Shown here in pieces: positions 8,084 to 16,959 of a stretch of 64,000 nucleotides of DNA (the stretch's first letter is position 1; each line of letters opens with the position of its first letter). The notes under the pieces were generated by a model, which was given only the letters and a program-made list of their open reading frames with translations, was not told where the DNA came from and did no database searches. A program made the translations under genes and the position numbers. This DNA comes from Nocardioides sp. URHA0032 (lineage in GTDB: Bacteria; Actinomycetota; Actinomycetes; Propionibacteriales; Nocardioidaceae), in assembly GCF_000620645.1 (NCBI RefSeq), contig NZ_KK211161.1:1-64000 (forward strand). Direction: 5' to 3'.

Positions 8084-10083
8084 CAGGCGACGGTCAGGAG
8101 CGGCAGCCGCACCCGGAACGTCGTGCCCTGCCCGGGCTCGGACTCGACCGACATCGTGCCGCCGTGCTGGTCCACGATGGCGCGCGCGATCGAGAGGCCG
8201 AGGCCGCTGCCCGGGATCGCCTGCTGCTGCGCGAGCGAGGAGCGGAAGAAGCGCGTGAACAGCCGCTCCTGCTCCTCCGGCGGGATGCCGATGCCGGTGT
8301 CGGCGACCTCGACGACGGCGCTGTCCGGCCCGGCCAGCAGCGACACGTCCACACGGCCGCCTGCGGGGGTGAACTTCACGGCGTTGCCGACCAGGTTGAT
8401 GACCACGCGCTCCAGCATGTCGCGGTCGCCGAGGAAGGGGACCGGCTCGTCGGGGAGATCGACGTTCAGCTCCAGCTCGCGACGTTCGAGGGTCGGCGCC
8501 ACCACGGCGGCGCCCGCGGCGACGATCTTGCGGAGGTCGACGACCCGGTCGGCGAGGCTGAGGCCGTCCTCCTGCACCCGCGAGAGCGTCAGCAGGTCGT
8601 CGATCAGCGACAGCAGGCGGGTGGAGTTCGCGGACAGCCGGCGCACCGCGTCGAGCTGCTCGGGAGCGAGCTCGCCGTACTGTCCCTCCTCGAGCATCTC
8701 GGTGTAGCCGAGGATGCTGGTGATCGGCGTGCGCAGCTCGTGGCTGACGCTGGAGACGAACGCGTCCTTGACCTGGTCGACCTCGCGGAGCCGTTCGACC
8801 GCCTCGACCAGCCGGCGCTCGGCCTCGATCCGGTCGGTGATGTCCTCGGAGGTGCTCACGTAGCCGTTGACGACGCCGCGATCGTCCTCGATGCGGTTCA
8901 GGGACATCGAGTGGACCCGCTCGACGCCGTCCTTGCGGACGAACCTCATGTCGTTCGCGCCGGTGCCGAGCAGCGCCCGGGCGACCGCGGTGAAGTCGTT
9001 CTCGACCCCCAGCTCGGCAGCCTTCTCGGCGATCGCCTCGGGGGTGTGCAGCCTGCGGGTGGTGTCGCCGAGCATCTCGGCAGCGGTGTAGCCGAGCAGC
9101 CGCTCCGCGCCCGGGTTGAACAGCGTGACGGCACCCTGGTCATCGGTGCCGATGATGGCGACGCCGGCCGCGCCGTTCACGATGTTCTGGACCTTGTCGC
9201 GCTCGGCGGCAGCCTGGCGCGCGTTCTCGATCTGCTCGCCCACGGCCAGGACCAGCGGCAGCACGACGAGCGCGCAGACCGCGCCGAACGTGCCGAGCAG
9301 GATGCCCTGGCCGTCGACGGAGAGGCCGAACCGCGGACCCGCGTTCGCGAACGGGCCGCGCCCCCACGTGGTGAGCGGCACGGCGAAGGTCAGCACCGCG
9401 ATCAGCTGGGCCATGGACTCGTAGGGGCTGCTGCGCAGCGCCCCCCAGACCAGCAGCGGCAGGACCAGGAAGACGATCGACGGGAAGTCCTCGGGCATGA
9501 AGACGATTGGCGCGATCGCGAGCAGCAGCACCCATTGGGCGGTGCGTTCGGTGGGCCCGGCGAGCGGGGCGTGGTTGCGCAGCCGGCAGAAGAACGGCAC
9601 CACGGTGAGCTGCGCGAGCAGGCTCGAGGCGGCGACCGTCAGCCCGAGGACGTCGGGCTCGCCGAAGCCCGTGAGGGCGCTGGTCAACGCCCCTGCGGCG
9701 CCCATCGCGAGGCCGCCGCACCCGACCGCGGCCAGGAACCGGGCCAGGTCGACGGTCGTGCGCAGGGGCGGTCGCTTGCGGCGTCCGTCGGCGAGGATCC
9801 ACCAGGTCACCCAGGCCTCGGCGGCCAGTCCGATGCCCAGGCCGATCGCGACCTCGAGGTCGCGGCCGCCGATCCAGATGCTCCCGACGCCGATCAGCCC
9901 GACCAGGCCGACGAGGGCCCAGGTGCGCGGCCGCGGGGAGATCATGAAGCACGCCGTCGCGCCGCCGATCGGCCAGATGCCGATGCCGTGACCGCCGTCC
10001 GGGGCGGAGTGCGTGGCGAGCGCGCCGAAGACCGCGACGAGCGCGAGCAGGCCGGCAACCCAGCCCAGCCGTGAGCCCCTCAC
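8083..10083 (-). CDS. Membrane PAS sensor histidine kinase
   Basis: A 666-residue kinase. The first 280 residues hold about eight hydrophobic helices resembling a MASE1-type sensor. A PAS domain follows (GTDDQGAVTLFNPGAERLLGY begins it; 21 residues, core at about 295-315), then HisKA with His448 in SHELRTP, and HATPase_c with N (NLVGNAVKF), G1 (DTGIGI) and G2 (GSGLGLSI) boxes. GTG 10083 was chosen because GGGAGGAG lies six bases upstream; an in-frame ATG at 10107 has only a G run next to it. No response regulator is adjacent. Translational coupling to the acylase gene downstream is suggested by the one-base overlap. Confidence 0.88.
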   Translation of the reverse strand: MRGSRLGWVAGLLALVAVFGALATHSAPDGGHGIGIWPIGGATACFMISPRPRTWALVGLVGLIGVGSIWIGGRDLEVAIGLGIGLAAEAWVTWWILADGRRKRPPLRTTVDLARFLAAVGCGGLAMGAAGALTSALTGFGEPDVLGLTVAASSLLAQLTVVPFFCRLRNHAPLAGPTERTAQWVLLLAIAPIVFMPEDFPSIVFLVLPLLVWGALRSSPYESMAQLIAVLTFAVPLTTWGRGPFANAGPRFGLSVDGQGILLGTFGAVCALVVLPLVLAVGEQIENARQAAAERDKVQNIVNGAAGVAIIGTDDQGAVTLFNPGAERLLGYTAAEMLGDTTRRLHTPEAIAEKAAELGVENDFTAVARALLGTGANDMRFVRKDGVERVHSMSLNRIEDDRGVVNGYVSTSEDITDRIEAERRLVEAVERLREVDQVKDAFVSSVSHELRTPITSILGYTEMLEEGQYGELAPEQLDAVRRLSANSTRLLSLIDDLLTLSRVQEDGLSLADRVVDLRKIVAAGAAVVAPTLERRELELNVDLPDEPVPFLGDRDMLERVVINLVGNAVKFTPAGGRVDVSLLAGPDSAVVEVADTGIGIPPEEQERLFTRFFRSSLAQQQAIPGSGLGLSIARAIVDQHGGTMSVESEPGQGTTFRVRLPLLTVA

Positions 10084-10180
10084 GACGCACTCCTCCCGCT
10101 CCGCCATCCCCCGGGGTACATCTTGGCCGCGCGACACGCCGTTGGGCATCCGACCTGCCGGTGGGGACTACGTTGGCTCG

Positions 10181-11044
10181 GTGACTTCCGCGACGCACAG
10201 CTACGACGTGGTGGTCGTCGGCGGAGGTCACAACGGCCTGATCGCCGCCGCCTACCTTGCCCGCGCCGGCCGGTCGGTCCTGGTCCTGGAGCGGCTCCAC
10301 CGCACCGGCGGCGCGGCCCGCTGGTCACCCGCCGCGGCCCTCCCCGAGGAGCTCGTCGCCGACCTCGCGCTCGAGCTCCGCCTGGGACCGACGCCGCCGC
10401 CCACCGACGACCTGGCGCGCGTCGTCCTACCGACCCTGCTGCGCCCGCTCCCGCTCGAGCGCGAGGTCCGCGCGCAGGTCGGCTCCTGGGACGAGCTGGT
10501 CACCACGCCGCTCGACCTGCACCACCGGCTGCGCGCCAGCACCCCGGTCGTGGTCGGCGGCGGGACCGCGGTGGCCGACGCCCTCGACCGCGCCATCCGG
10601 GCGGCCGGTGTCGAGATGGTGACGTCGGCCGGTGTCAGCGGGATCCGGGCCGGGACCGACGGCGCCGAGGTGAGCTGGCACGACGGCGCGGCGCTCCACA
10701 CGGCCGCCGCCCGCCACGTGCTCGCGAACGTCGCGCCCTGGGTGCTCGCCATCCTGCTCGGCGAGCAGGAGGACCCTGACGCCAAGCCCCGCTGGGACGG
10801 TGCCGCCGAGGTCCCGCCCGAGGACGTCGAGCGCGAGTTCGCGATGCCGGGTGGGCACTGGTACCACGGCGACCTGGAGTGGCCGTGGGCGCCGAACCGG
10901 GCCCGCCTGGACACTCCTGCTCAGCAGTGGGGCGTGCAGACCGACCTCGCCCCGGTGCTCGTCTGCGGGTCCGGGTCGCGGCGCGGCGGCGGCGTGACCG
11001 GCCTCGGCGGGCACAGCGCCGCGCACGCCGTCCTCGCGTCCTGA
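10181..11044 (+). CDS. Compact FAD-dependent oxidoreductase of the phytoene-desaturase-like family
   Basis: A 287-residue protein from GTG 10181. The N-terminus is an FAD Rossmann motif (DVVVVGGGHNGLIAAAYLA, GxGxxG at 14-19, ending with the VLVLERLHRTGGAA glutamate region). The C-terminus has LVCGSGSRRGGGVTGLGGH, matching the second FAD-contact motif of carotenoid-desaturase-like amine oxidases. Those enzymes are normally about 500 residues. Here much of the substrate domain between about residues 60 and 110 and after 190 is missing, yet the frame is open and codon use is uniform. It may be a reduced but functional form or a decaying gene. Confidence 0.7.
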   Translation: MTSATHSYDVVVVGGGHNGLIAAAYLARAGRSVLVLERLHRTGGAARWSPAAALPEELVADLALELRLGPTPPPTDDLARVVLPTLLRPLPLEREVRAQVGSWDELVTTPLDLHHRLRASTPVVVGGGTAVADALDRAIRAAGVEMVTSAGVSGIRAGTDGAEVSWHDGAALHTAAARHVLANVAPWVLAILLGEQEDPDAKPRWDGAAEVPPEDVEREFAMPGGHWYHGDLEWPWAPNRARLDTPAQQWGVQTDLAPVLVCGSGSRRGGGVTGLGGHSAAHAVLAS

Positions 11045-11231
11045 GGCGGCCCGGTCCCCGCTGCCGCAGGTTCACCATGGTCTCCGGGGAACCCCCAATC
11101 CCCGTGGCCTGCCCGCGGTGGGAGGTGCGGCACCACCCACATCCCCTGGTGAAACCGTGACAGCAGCAGCGCGCGGCCTCGATTTTTCGCTGCGCACCCC
11201 CGCTGGTAGAGTTCACGTCGCTTCACCACGC

Positions 11232-11304
<73 letters not shown>

Positions 11305-11310
11305 CAAGGC

Positions 11311-11338
11311 AAGGCCCCGGCCCAGCGGTCGGGGCCTT
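11311..11338. terminator. Bidirectional hairpin terminator
   Basis: AAGGCCCCGGCC (11311-11322) pairs with GGTCGGGGCCTT (11327-11338) with one G-T pair and a CAGC loop. It lies seven bases after the tRNA-Lys acceptor end and eight bases before the convergent PRC-barrel gene's stop, so it can serve both. Confidence 0.8.
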
Positions 11339-11345
11339 CGTCGTG

Positions 11346-12062
11346 TCATCCGAACGCGTGGTCGGGTCGCTCGGTCGGACGACTCCGCAGCCGGACGGTG
11401 GCCGTGGGCCAGTCGATCTCGGCGTCCTCCGCCGCGACGATCACCGTGTGCCGGTGCATCCACCGGACGACGGCGCGCACCAGCAGCGGTCCCTGATCGG
11501 ATCGACGGTCGTACCCCAGCAGCGAGCCCGGCCGGCCGTGCCCCACGATGAGCGAGCAGAGCACCAGGCGCCCCCCGTCGGGCTCGAACCGGGCATCCAG
11601 CACCCGCCCGATCTGTTCGCCGGCCGGGTCCAGCACGCCCATCCCGGTGAGCCGCCCGAGACGAAGTGCGTCGCGGTCACGGCGCAGGACGCCGTCCCGT
11701 TGCACCGATAGGTGGAGCGCACTGTCGAGCCGCTCGACGTCGTCGATGTCGATGCGCCACGGGCGCGTGCGGTGCGGCTCCGACACCCGGTTCTGGCCCC
11801 ACCGCTCGACCAGGATCTTGCCGAGCTTGCCCCCGAACCGGTCGAGCAGCGCGGCCGGTCCGGTCAGGATGCCCGTGATGGCGAGCCGGTCAGCGTTCTC
11901 GTCGCCGTCGTCGAGCACGTACGTCGGGGTGAGCTCGACGTCGTCCACCTTGCCGAGCAACCTGCCCTGGGAGTCGATCAGCTGGCGGTCGAGCAGGTGC
12001 AGGACCCCGTCGATCGGTCCGGTCAACCGGTTCTCGAGCCCACGATCCGCGCTCGCGCTCAC
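11346..12062 (-). CDS. PRC-barrel domain protein
   Basis: A 238-residue soluble protein from GTG 12062. Two PRC-barrel-like beta segments are visible: LLDRQLIDSQGRLLGKVDDVEL (22 residues, core at about 24-43) and a second around LTGMGVLDPAGEQIGRVL near residue 145. Proteins of this build accompany metal transporters in actinobacteria and are thought to act as cytoplasmic adaptors or sensors. The start overlaps the NRAMP gene's stop by four bases (GTGA), so the product is probably made with the transporter. No enzymatic motif is visible. Confidence 0.78.
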   Translation of the reverse strand: MSASADRGLENRLTGPIDGVLHLLDRQLIDSQGRLLGKVDDVELTPTYVLDDGDENADRLAITGILTGPAALLDRFGGKLGKILVERWGQNRVSEPHRTRPWRIDIDDVERLDSALHLSVQRDGVLRRDRDALRLGRLTGMGVLDPAGEQIGRVLDARFEPDGGRLVLCSLIVGHGRPGSLLGYDRRSDQGPLLVRAVVRWMHRHTVIVAAEDAEIDWPTATVRLRSRPTERPDHAFG

Positions 12063-13288
12063 TGGCCCATCCTCGTCCAGATCATCAACGGGATGGCCGC
12101 GACGGCCGCGACGGCGATCACGCCCAGGTAGATCACGCCCAGGACGTTGGCGAGCCGGCCGTTCACATAGGTCCCCATGTAGTCGGGGTCGTTCGCCACG
12201 ACCAGGATCGGGAAGTACGTCAGCGGCAGGGCGACCGCGGAGAACACCACGGACGCCTCGGTGACCAGGATGGGATCCACGGCGGTCATCAGGAACGCCG
12301 TGGCGAGCAGCGCGGAGAGCATCAGGACCGCGTGGAACGTCACCGCCTCGCGCGGGCGCACGAACTTGCCCCACTGCGCCCCGAAGTACTGCCCCACGCT
12401 GTACGCCACACTCAACCCGGTCTCGCAGGCGGCCCCGAAGGTCGCGGCGACGAAGCCGACGATCGCGACCGCGAGCCCGACCTTGCCGAGCGCCGCCGCA
12501 ACCGGGAGAGCGACCTGACCCAGGGTGTCGACGCTGATGTCCAACGGCCCCAGCACCAGCCACGCCGACGCGGCGATCGAGAGCGAGAGGGCGCCGCCGA
12601 GCGGGAACCCGATCAGCACGTTCGCCCGCATCGTGGTCAGCTCCTTCGCATCCCAGTGCTCCTCGACGCCACCGGAGGAGAAGAAGAACACCTCGTACGG
12701 CGTCATCGCGGCGCCGAAGAGCGCGACCGCGTAGTAGGCGTACGTGGACCACTCCTCGTCGCCCGGCTTGTCGGCCGTCACCGCCTGATGGAGCAGCGCG
12801 CCCCAGTCCGGACCGAGCTGCCACACGGCGACCGCGAAGACGACCAGGGCCAGTCCGAGAATGCCGAAGACGTTCTCGATCGCCGCGAACTTCGCGCGCC
12901 ACAGCACCAGCCAGACGAGCAGGCCGACCAGCGGCACGATCAGCAGCTCGTGCACCGAGGACGCGAGCTGGAGGGCGAGCGCGACGCCGCCGATCTCGGC
13001 GACGAACGTCAGGAACGTGATGAGCATGGAGGTCAGGAGGTTGAGGAGCCCGAGACGCGGACCGAGGCGCTCACGGACCAGGTCGAACGTGGCGCGCCCG
13101 CTGATCGCGGCCACCCGAGCGGACATCTCGGCGAACACGCAGATGCCCAGCACGCCCACCACGACCGCCCAGGAGAGCGAGAGCCCGAACCGAGCGCCCA
13201 CCTGGGCGTTGGTGACGAGGTCACCGATGTCGACGAAGCCGCCGATGGCGGTCAGGATGCCGAGCGCGACGGCGAAGACCTTCGTCAC
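12059..13288 (-). CDS. NRAMP-related divalent metal transporter with altered metal-site motifs
   Basis: A 409-residue membrane protein with about eleven helices and NRAMP architecture. In canonical NRAMPs the helix-1 motif is DPGN and helix 6 has MPH. Here they read DIGD (residues 20-23) and TPY (residues 196-198, in GAAMTPYEV), so the metal-coordinating Asn becomes Asp and the Met becomes Thr. Loss of that Met is known from NRAMP relatives that move magnesium or aluminium rather than Mn or Fe, so the substrate should not be assumed to be manganese. It sits in a three-gene operon between a lipoprotein and a PRC-barrel protein, with four-base overlaps on both sides. Confidence 0.82.
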   Translation of the reverse strand: MTKVFAVALGILTAIGGFVDIGDLVTNAQVGARFGLSLSWAVVVGVLGICVFAEMSARVAAISGRATFDLVRERLGPRLGLLNLLTSMLITFLTFVAEIGGVALALQLASSVHELLIVPLVGLLVWLVLWRAKFAAIENVFGILGLALVVFAVAVWQLGPDWGALLHQAVTADKPGDEEWSTYAYYAVALFGAAMTPYEVFFFSSGGVEEHWDAKELTTMRANVLIGFPLGGALSLSIAASAWLVLGPLDISVDTLGQVALPVAAALGKVGLAVAIVGFVAATFGAACETGLSVAYSVGQYFGAQWGKFVRPREAVTFHAVLMLSALLATAFLMTAVDPILVTEASVVFSAVALPLTYFPILVVANDPDYMGTYVNGRLANVLGVIYLGVIAVAAVAAIPLMIWTRMGQ

Positions 13289-13749
13289 CCGACCCGCTCC
13301 TCGGCCCGGGTCAGGTTCGACTGGAGCCCCTCGAGCTGCCGGAGCAGGTCGGGGTAGGCGTCCTCGTCGCGCCGGACGATCGCGATGCGCACCTGCGACA
13401 GGAGGTCGGAGGCGTCCGACATCAGGGACGTCACCCGTTTGTACTCGGCGTCGTCGCGGGGCTCCGGCTGCTCGCCCCCGAACGAGTCCATGGTGGCGCC
13501 GACTGCCGACTCGCTGTCCTGCGCCACGACCTGCTGGTACTTGCCCGGGACCTTGTGCTGCGCCTCCAGCCGGAGCAGGAGCGCGACGGTCGCCACCTCG
13601 CTCGAGACCGACTGAAGTGACTGGTGCGCTTGGTCCGACCAGGAGGTGTGGTCCGGTGACTGCGGAGCGCAGCCGGACACCAGAGCCACGCTCGCCCACG
13701 CGAGAAGGACCGCGACGACTCGCTGCCGCAGGGGTGCCGAATCCACCAC
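13285..13749 (-). CDS. Small lipoprotein, first gene of the NRAMP operon
   Basis: A 154-residue protein starting at GTG 13749. Signal peptide with lipobox VSGC (Cys27) followed by a mostly helical, charged domain with no cysteines. The stop overlaps the transporter's GTG start by four bases. A role as extracytoplasmic partner of the NRAMP-like transporter is inferred from the overlap only. I recognise no named domain. Confidence 0.75.
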   Translation of the reverse strand: MVDSAPLRQRVVAVLLAWASVALVSGCAPQSPDHTSWSDQAHQSLQSVSSEVATVALLLRLEAQHKVPGKYQQVVAQDSESAVGATMDSFGGEQPEPRDDAEYKRVTSLMSDASDLLSQVRIAIVRRDEDAYPDLLRQLEGLQSNLTRAEERVG

Positions 13750-13889
13750 GATCGTCTGATACCCCCGGCGGGACCGCCCGCAAACCGTCGCTCCCGCGCT
13801 CCCGGAAAGGTCGGCTCAGACCAAAATCACCCCTTCGGGGGTAACGCCACGCGCGATGTCCGACGGGCTCCGCCGCCACGATGGTGCCC

Positions 13890-14465
13890 ATGTCCGGCCG
13901 ACCGACCCGCGTGGGGATCGTGTACGCGCAGGAGGTCCTCGGCAAGGGTCTGGCGGCGATGCTCGCCGAGCATCCCGGACGCTCGGTGATCACCGGCGTC
14001 GAGCAGGCCGAGGTGGTGCTGTACGACGTGTTCGGGGTGCATCGCACGAACGGCTCCGACCTCGCCGAGCTGCTCGGCCGCACCCGCTCGGTGGTCGTCG
14101 CGGTCAGCCGCGACCTCCGACCCGACCTGCGGGCCCGGGCGCTGGCCGCCGGAGCGCACGCCTGGATCTCGATGAGCGTGGGCTCACGCGAGCTGGTGGA
14201 GGCGGTCGAGGCGGCCGCCGGCGGCCGGGAGATCCCGGGGCGCGTGGACACGCTCGGCAGTCACGTCGGGCTGACTCCTCGCGAGGTCGAGGTCCTGGCG
14301 CTGATCGCGCAGGGCGCCAGCAACATGGAGATCGCGGAGCGGCTCTTCCTGTCGATCAACTCGGTCAAGACCTACATCCGCTCGGCGTACGCCAAGATCG
14401 GCGCCACCTCCCGCAGCCGAGCGGTCGCGTGGTGCCTGCAGCACGGGTTCGCGCCACCCGACTGA
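13890..14465 (+). CDS. LuxR-type regulator with degenerate receiver
   Basis: A 191-residue paralogue of the regulator at 776-1426. ATG 13890 gives MSGRPTRVGIV, aligning with MSAPIRVAIV; an ATG at 13881 is also in frame. The receiver-like part keeps Asp46 (VVLYDVFG), but the acidic pocket is replaced (YAQE for NDYE) and the conserved Lys is lost (WISMS for YLSKG). Ordinary phosphotransfer activation is therefore unlikely. The LuxR helix-turn-helix at about 127-188 is intact (LTPREVEVLALIAQG, SINSVKTYIRSAYAKI). It is divergent from the lipoprotein/NRAMP operon, which makes that operon a candidate target. Confidence 0.83.
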   Translation: MSGRPTRVGIVYAQEVLGKGLAAMLAEHPGRSVITGVEQAEVVLYDVFGVHRTNGSDLAELLGRTRSVVVAVSRDLRPDLRARALAAGAHAWISMSVGSRELVEAVEAAAGGREIPGRVDTLGSHVGLTPREVEVLALIAQGASNMEIAERLFLSINSVKTYIRSAYAKIGATSRSRAVAWCLQHGFAPPD

Positions 14466-14496
14466 CCGGCATACCGATCCCGCGTGCCGGGAACCC

Positions 14497-15546
14497 ATGG
14501 GCATGGCGACGACACACTCGGACCCGGACGCACGGAAGGTCGAGTCCCCGACCGACCTCACCGCACCCTCGTGGCGCTACGTGCTGCGCAGGACCTACCG
14601 CGAGTTCAGCTCCGACCAGTGCACCGACCTCGGTGCTGCGCTGACCTACTACGCCGTCCTGGCGATCTTCCCCGCCGCCATCGCGCTGACCTCCCTGCTC
14701 GGACTGGTCGGGCAGGGCACCAGCAGCGTCCAGACCGTCCTCGGGATCGTCGAGGACCTCGGCGGCGGCTCGGTCGTCGGGAGCGTCCGCGGCCCGCTGC
14801 TCGAGGTGAGCCGCTCGCAGTCGGCAGGCCTGGCGTTCGTGCTCGGGCTGGGCGGCGCCCTCTGGTCGGCCAGTGGGTACGTCGGGGCGTTCGGCCGCGC
14901 GATGAACAAGGTCTACGAGGTCGACGAGGGCCGACCCGTGTGGAAGCTGCGCCCGGCCATGCTGCTGCTGACCCTCGTGCTGGTCGTCCTCGCCGCGGCC
15001 GTCCTGCTGGCTCTCGTCGTGACCGGCCCCGTCACGACCGCGGTCGGCAAGGCGATCGGCGCCGGGTCCGCGATCCGGCTGGTCTGGGACATCGCGAAGT
15101 GGCCGGTGATCTTCCTCGTGATGGTCGTGATCATCGCGCTGCTGTACTACGCGACCCCGAACGTGCGGCAGCCGCGGTTCCGCTGGGTGAGTGTCGGCGC
15201 CGTCGCCGCGATCGTCAGCTGGGCGGTGCTGTCGGCGGCCTTCGGGTTCTACGTCGGGAACTTCTCCTCCTACGACCGCACCTACGGCGCGCTCGGCGGC
15301 GTGATCGCGTTCCTGCTGTGGCTGTGGCTCACCAACCTCGCGCTCCTGTTCGGCGCCGAGCTGGACGCCGAGCTCGAGCGCGGCCGTGAGCTCCAGTCCG
15401 GGATCCCTGCCGAGCGGGAGCTCCAGCTGCCGCCCCGCGACACCCGCAACATCGACAAGTCCCGCGCGAAGGAGGAGGAGGACGAGCGCAGGGGTCGCCG
15501 GATCCGGCTCGCCTCCCGCGTCCGTCCCGGGCACCGGAAGGACTGA
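14497..15546 (+). CDS. YihY/BrkB family inner-membrane protein
   Basis: A 349-residue protein with a cytoplasmic N-terminus of about 45 residues, about six transmembrane helices and a long charged C-terminal tail (from about residue 290) rich in Glu, Arg and Lys. Family hallmarks include DLGAALTYYAVLAIFPA and the final-helix region YGALGGVIAFLLWLW. The family was once called ribonuclease BN in error; its real function is unknown, possibly transport. ATG 14497 or 14503 could start it. The Rieske-FAD gene begins one base after its stop, so they are likely co-transcribed. Confidence 0.85.
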   Translation: MGMATTHSDPDARKVESPTDLTAPSWRYVLRRTYREFSSDQCTDLGAALTYYAVLAIFPAAIALTSLLGLVGQGTSSVQTVLGIVEDLGGGSVVGSVRGPLLEVSRSQSAGLAFVLGLGGALWSASGYVGAFGRAMNKVYEVDEGRPVWKLRPAMLLLTLVLVVLAAAVLLALVVTGPVTTAVGKAIGAGSAIRLVWDIAKWPVIFLVMVVIIALLYYATPNVRQPRFRWVSVGAVAAIVSWAVLSAAFGFYVGNFSSYDRTYGALGGVIAFLLWLWLTNLALLFGAELDAELERGRELQSGIPAERELQLPPRDTRNIDKSRAKEEEDERRGRRIRLASRVRPGHRKD

Positions 15547-15547
15547 C

Positions 15548-16942
15548 ATGGCACTCACCTCGCTCTGGCACGACCGCCATCCCCGGGAGGAGCCCGAGCC
15601 CCCGGCGGTCGCCGGCGACTGGGACGTCGTCGTCGTCGGCGCCGGCCTCACGGGGCTGACCACGGCGGCGCTGGCCGCTCGCGCGGGCCGGTCCGTGCTC
15701 GTCCTCGAGGGCCGGCACGTCGGGGCGGGCACGACCGGCGGGAGCACCGCCAAGGTGAGCCTCGTCCAGGGCACGCGCTACTCCCGGATCTCGAGGCGGC
15801 ACCCGACGAGCGTGCTGCGGGAGTACGCCGACGCGAACGCCGAGGGCCTCGCCTGGATCGTGCGCTTCTGCGAGGACCACGGCGTCGGCTACCAGCGGCG
15901 CCCGGCGTACACCTACGCGACCACGCCCGCGGGCGCGAAGTCCGTGCGGGCCGAGCTGGACGCGCTGCACAAGGCCGGCCTCGAGCAGGCCGAGTGGGTC
16001 GACGAGGTGCCGTTGCCGTACCCCACCACCGGCGCGGTCCGGATGGACGACCAGGCGCAACTCGACCCGATGGAGCTGCTCGAGGCGCTGGCCGCGCACG
16101 CGCGCGAGCACGGCGCGGTGATCGCCGAAGGGGTCCGCGTGCGCGGGGTGCAGGGCCACGGCCCGAGCCGGGTCGTCACCGATGCGGGCGACGCCGGCGC
16201 CGCCACCGTGGTCGTCGCGACGAACATGCCGATCCTCGACCGCGGTGCGTTCTTCGCGCGGGCCGAGCCGACGCGCTCCTACGGCCTGGCCTTCCGCGCG
16301 TCCGGCCGGCTCGTGGACGGCATGTACCTCTCGGCCGACGGCCCGACCCGGTCATTGCGCGACGCGCCCGAGGACCTGCTGCTCGTCGGCGGGGAGGGCC
16401 ACAAGGTCGGCGCCGACACCTCCGAGCGCGGCCACCTGGACCGGCTCCGGGCCTGGACCGCGGAGCACTTCCCGGGCACCGAGGAGACGCACGCGTGGTC
16501 GGCGCAGGACTACGTGCCGCACCACGCCCTGCCGTACGCCGGCCCGCTGCTGCCCGGCCTCGGCGGCATCCTGGTCGCCGGCGGCTACTCGAAGTGGGGG
16601 CTGACCAACGGCGTCGCGGCCGCCCTCGCGCTGAGCGGCCGGATGCTCGAGGGACACCAGCCGTGGGCAGCGGCCTACCGGCCGTGGAGCAGCCGCGAGC
16701 TGACCGGCATCCCCGACGCCCTGCGCATCAACGCCAACGTCGCCGTGGAGATGACCTCCGGATGGGTCCACCGGCTGGCGACCCGGGACGACCCGCCGGT
16801 GTGCACCCATCTCGGCGGCGTGCTGCGGTGGAACGACGCCGAGGAGAGCTGGGACTGTCCGCTCCACGGGTCGCGGTTCCGCCCCGACGGGGCGGTGCTG
16901 GAGGGTCCGGCCACCTGCCCGCTGCGGAACAAAACGGGCTGA
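15548..16942 (+). CDS. FAD-dependent oxidoreductase with C-terminal Rieske domain
   Basis: A 464-residue protein. Residues 1-about 370 form a DAO-type FAD domain: WDVVVVGAGLTGLTTAALAA near the start and a GG..GGSTAKVS segment typical of glycine/gamma-glutamylputrescine-oxidase-like enzymes. The last 50 residues are a Rieske 2Fe-2S domain with complete ligands: CTH near 420 and CPLHGSRF near 440. The natural substrate is not known for this common bacterial architecture; amines or amino acids are plausible. It is tightly linked to the BrkB gene and followed by an F420/FMN-type oxidase gene. Confidence 0.88.
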   Translation: MALTSLWHDRHPREEPEPPAVAGDWDVVVVGAGLTGLTTAALAARAGRSVLVLEGRHVGAGTTGGSTAKVSLVQGTRYSRISRRHPTSVLREYADANAEGLAWIVRFCEDHGVGYQRRPAYTYATTPAGAKSVRAELDALHKAGLEQAEWVDEVPLPYPTTGAVRMDDQAQLDPMELLEALAAHAREHGAVIAEGVRVRGVQGHGPSRVVTDAGDAGAATVVVATNMPILDRGAFFARAEPTRSYGLAFRASGRLVDGMYLSADGPTRSLRDAPEDLLLVGGEGHKVGADTSERGHLDRLRAWTAEHFPGTEETHAWSAQDYVPHHALPYAGPLLPGLGGILVAGGYSKWGLTNGVAAALALSGRMLEGHQPWAAAYRPWSSRELTGIPDALRINANVAVEMTSGWVHRLATRDDPPVCTHLGGVLRWNDAEESWDCPLHGSRFRPDGAVLEGPATCPLRNKTG

Positions 16943-16959
16943 GCGGCGGCTGAGCCGAC

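Noticed and set aside
13821..13845. UUCG-loop hairpin before the second LuxR-type gene
   Set aside because: Only a five-base-pair stem (ACCCC/GGGGT); too weak to call a terminator or regulatory RNA.
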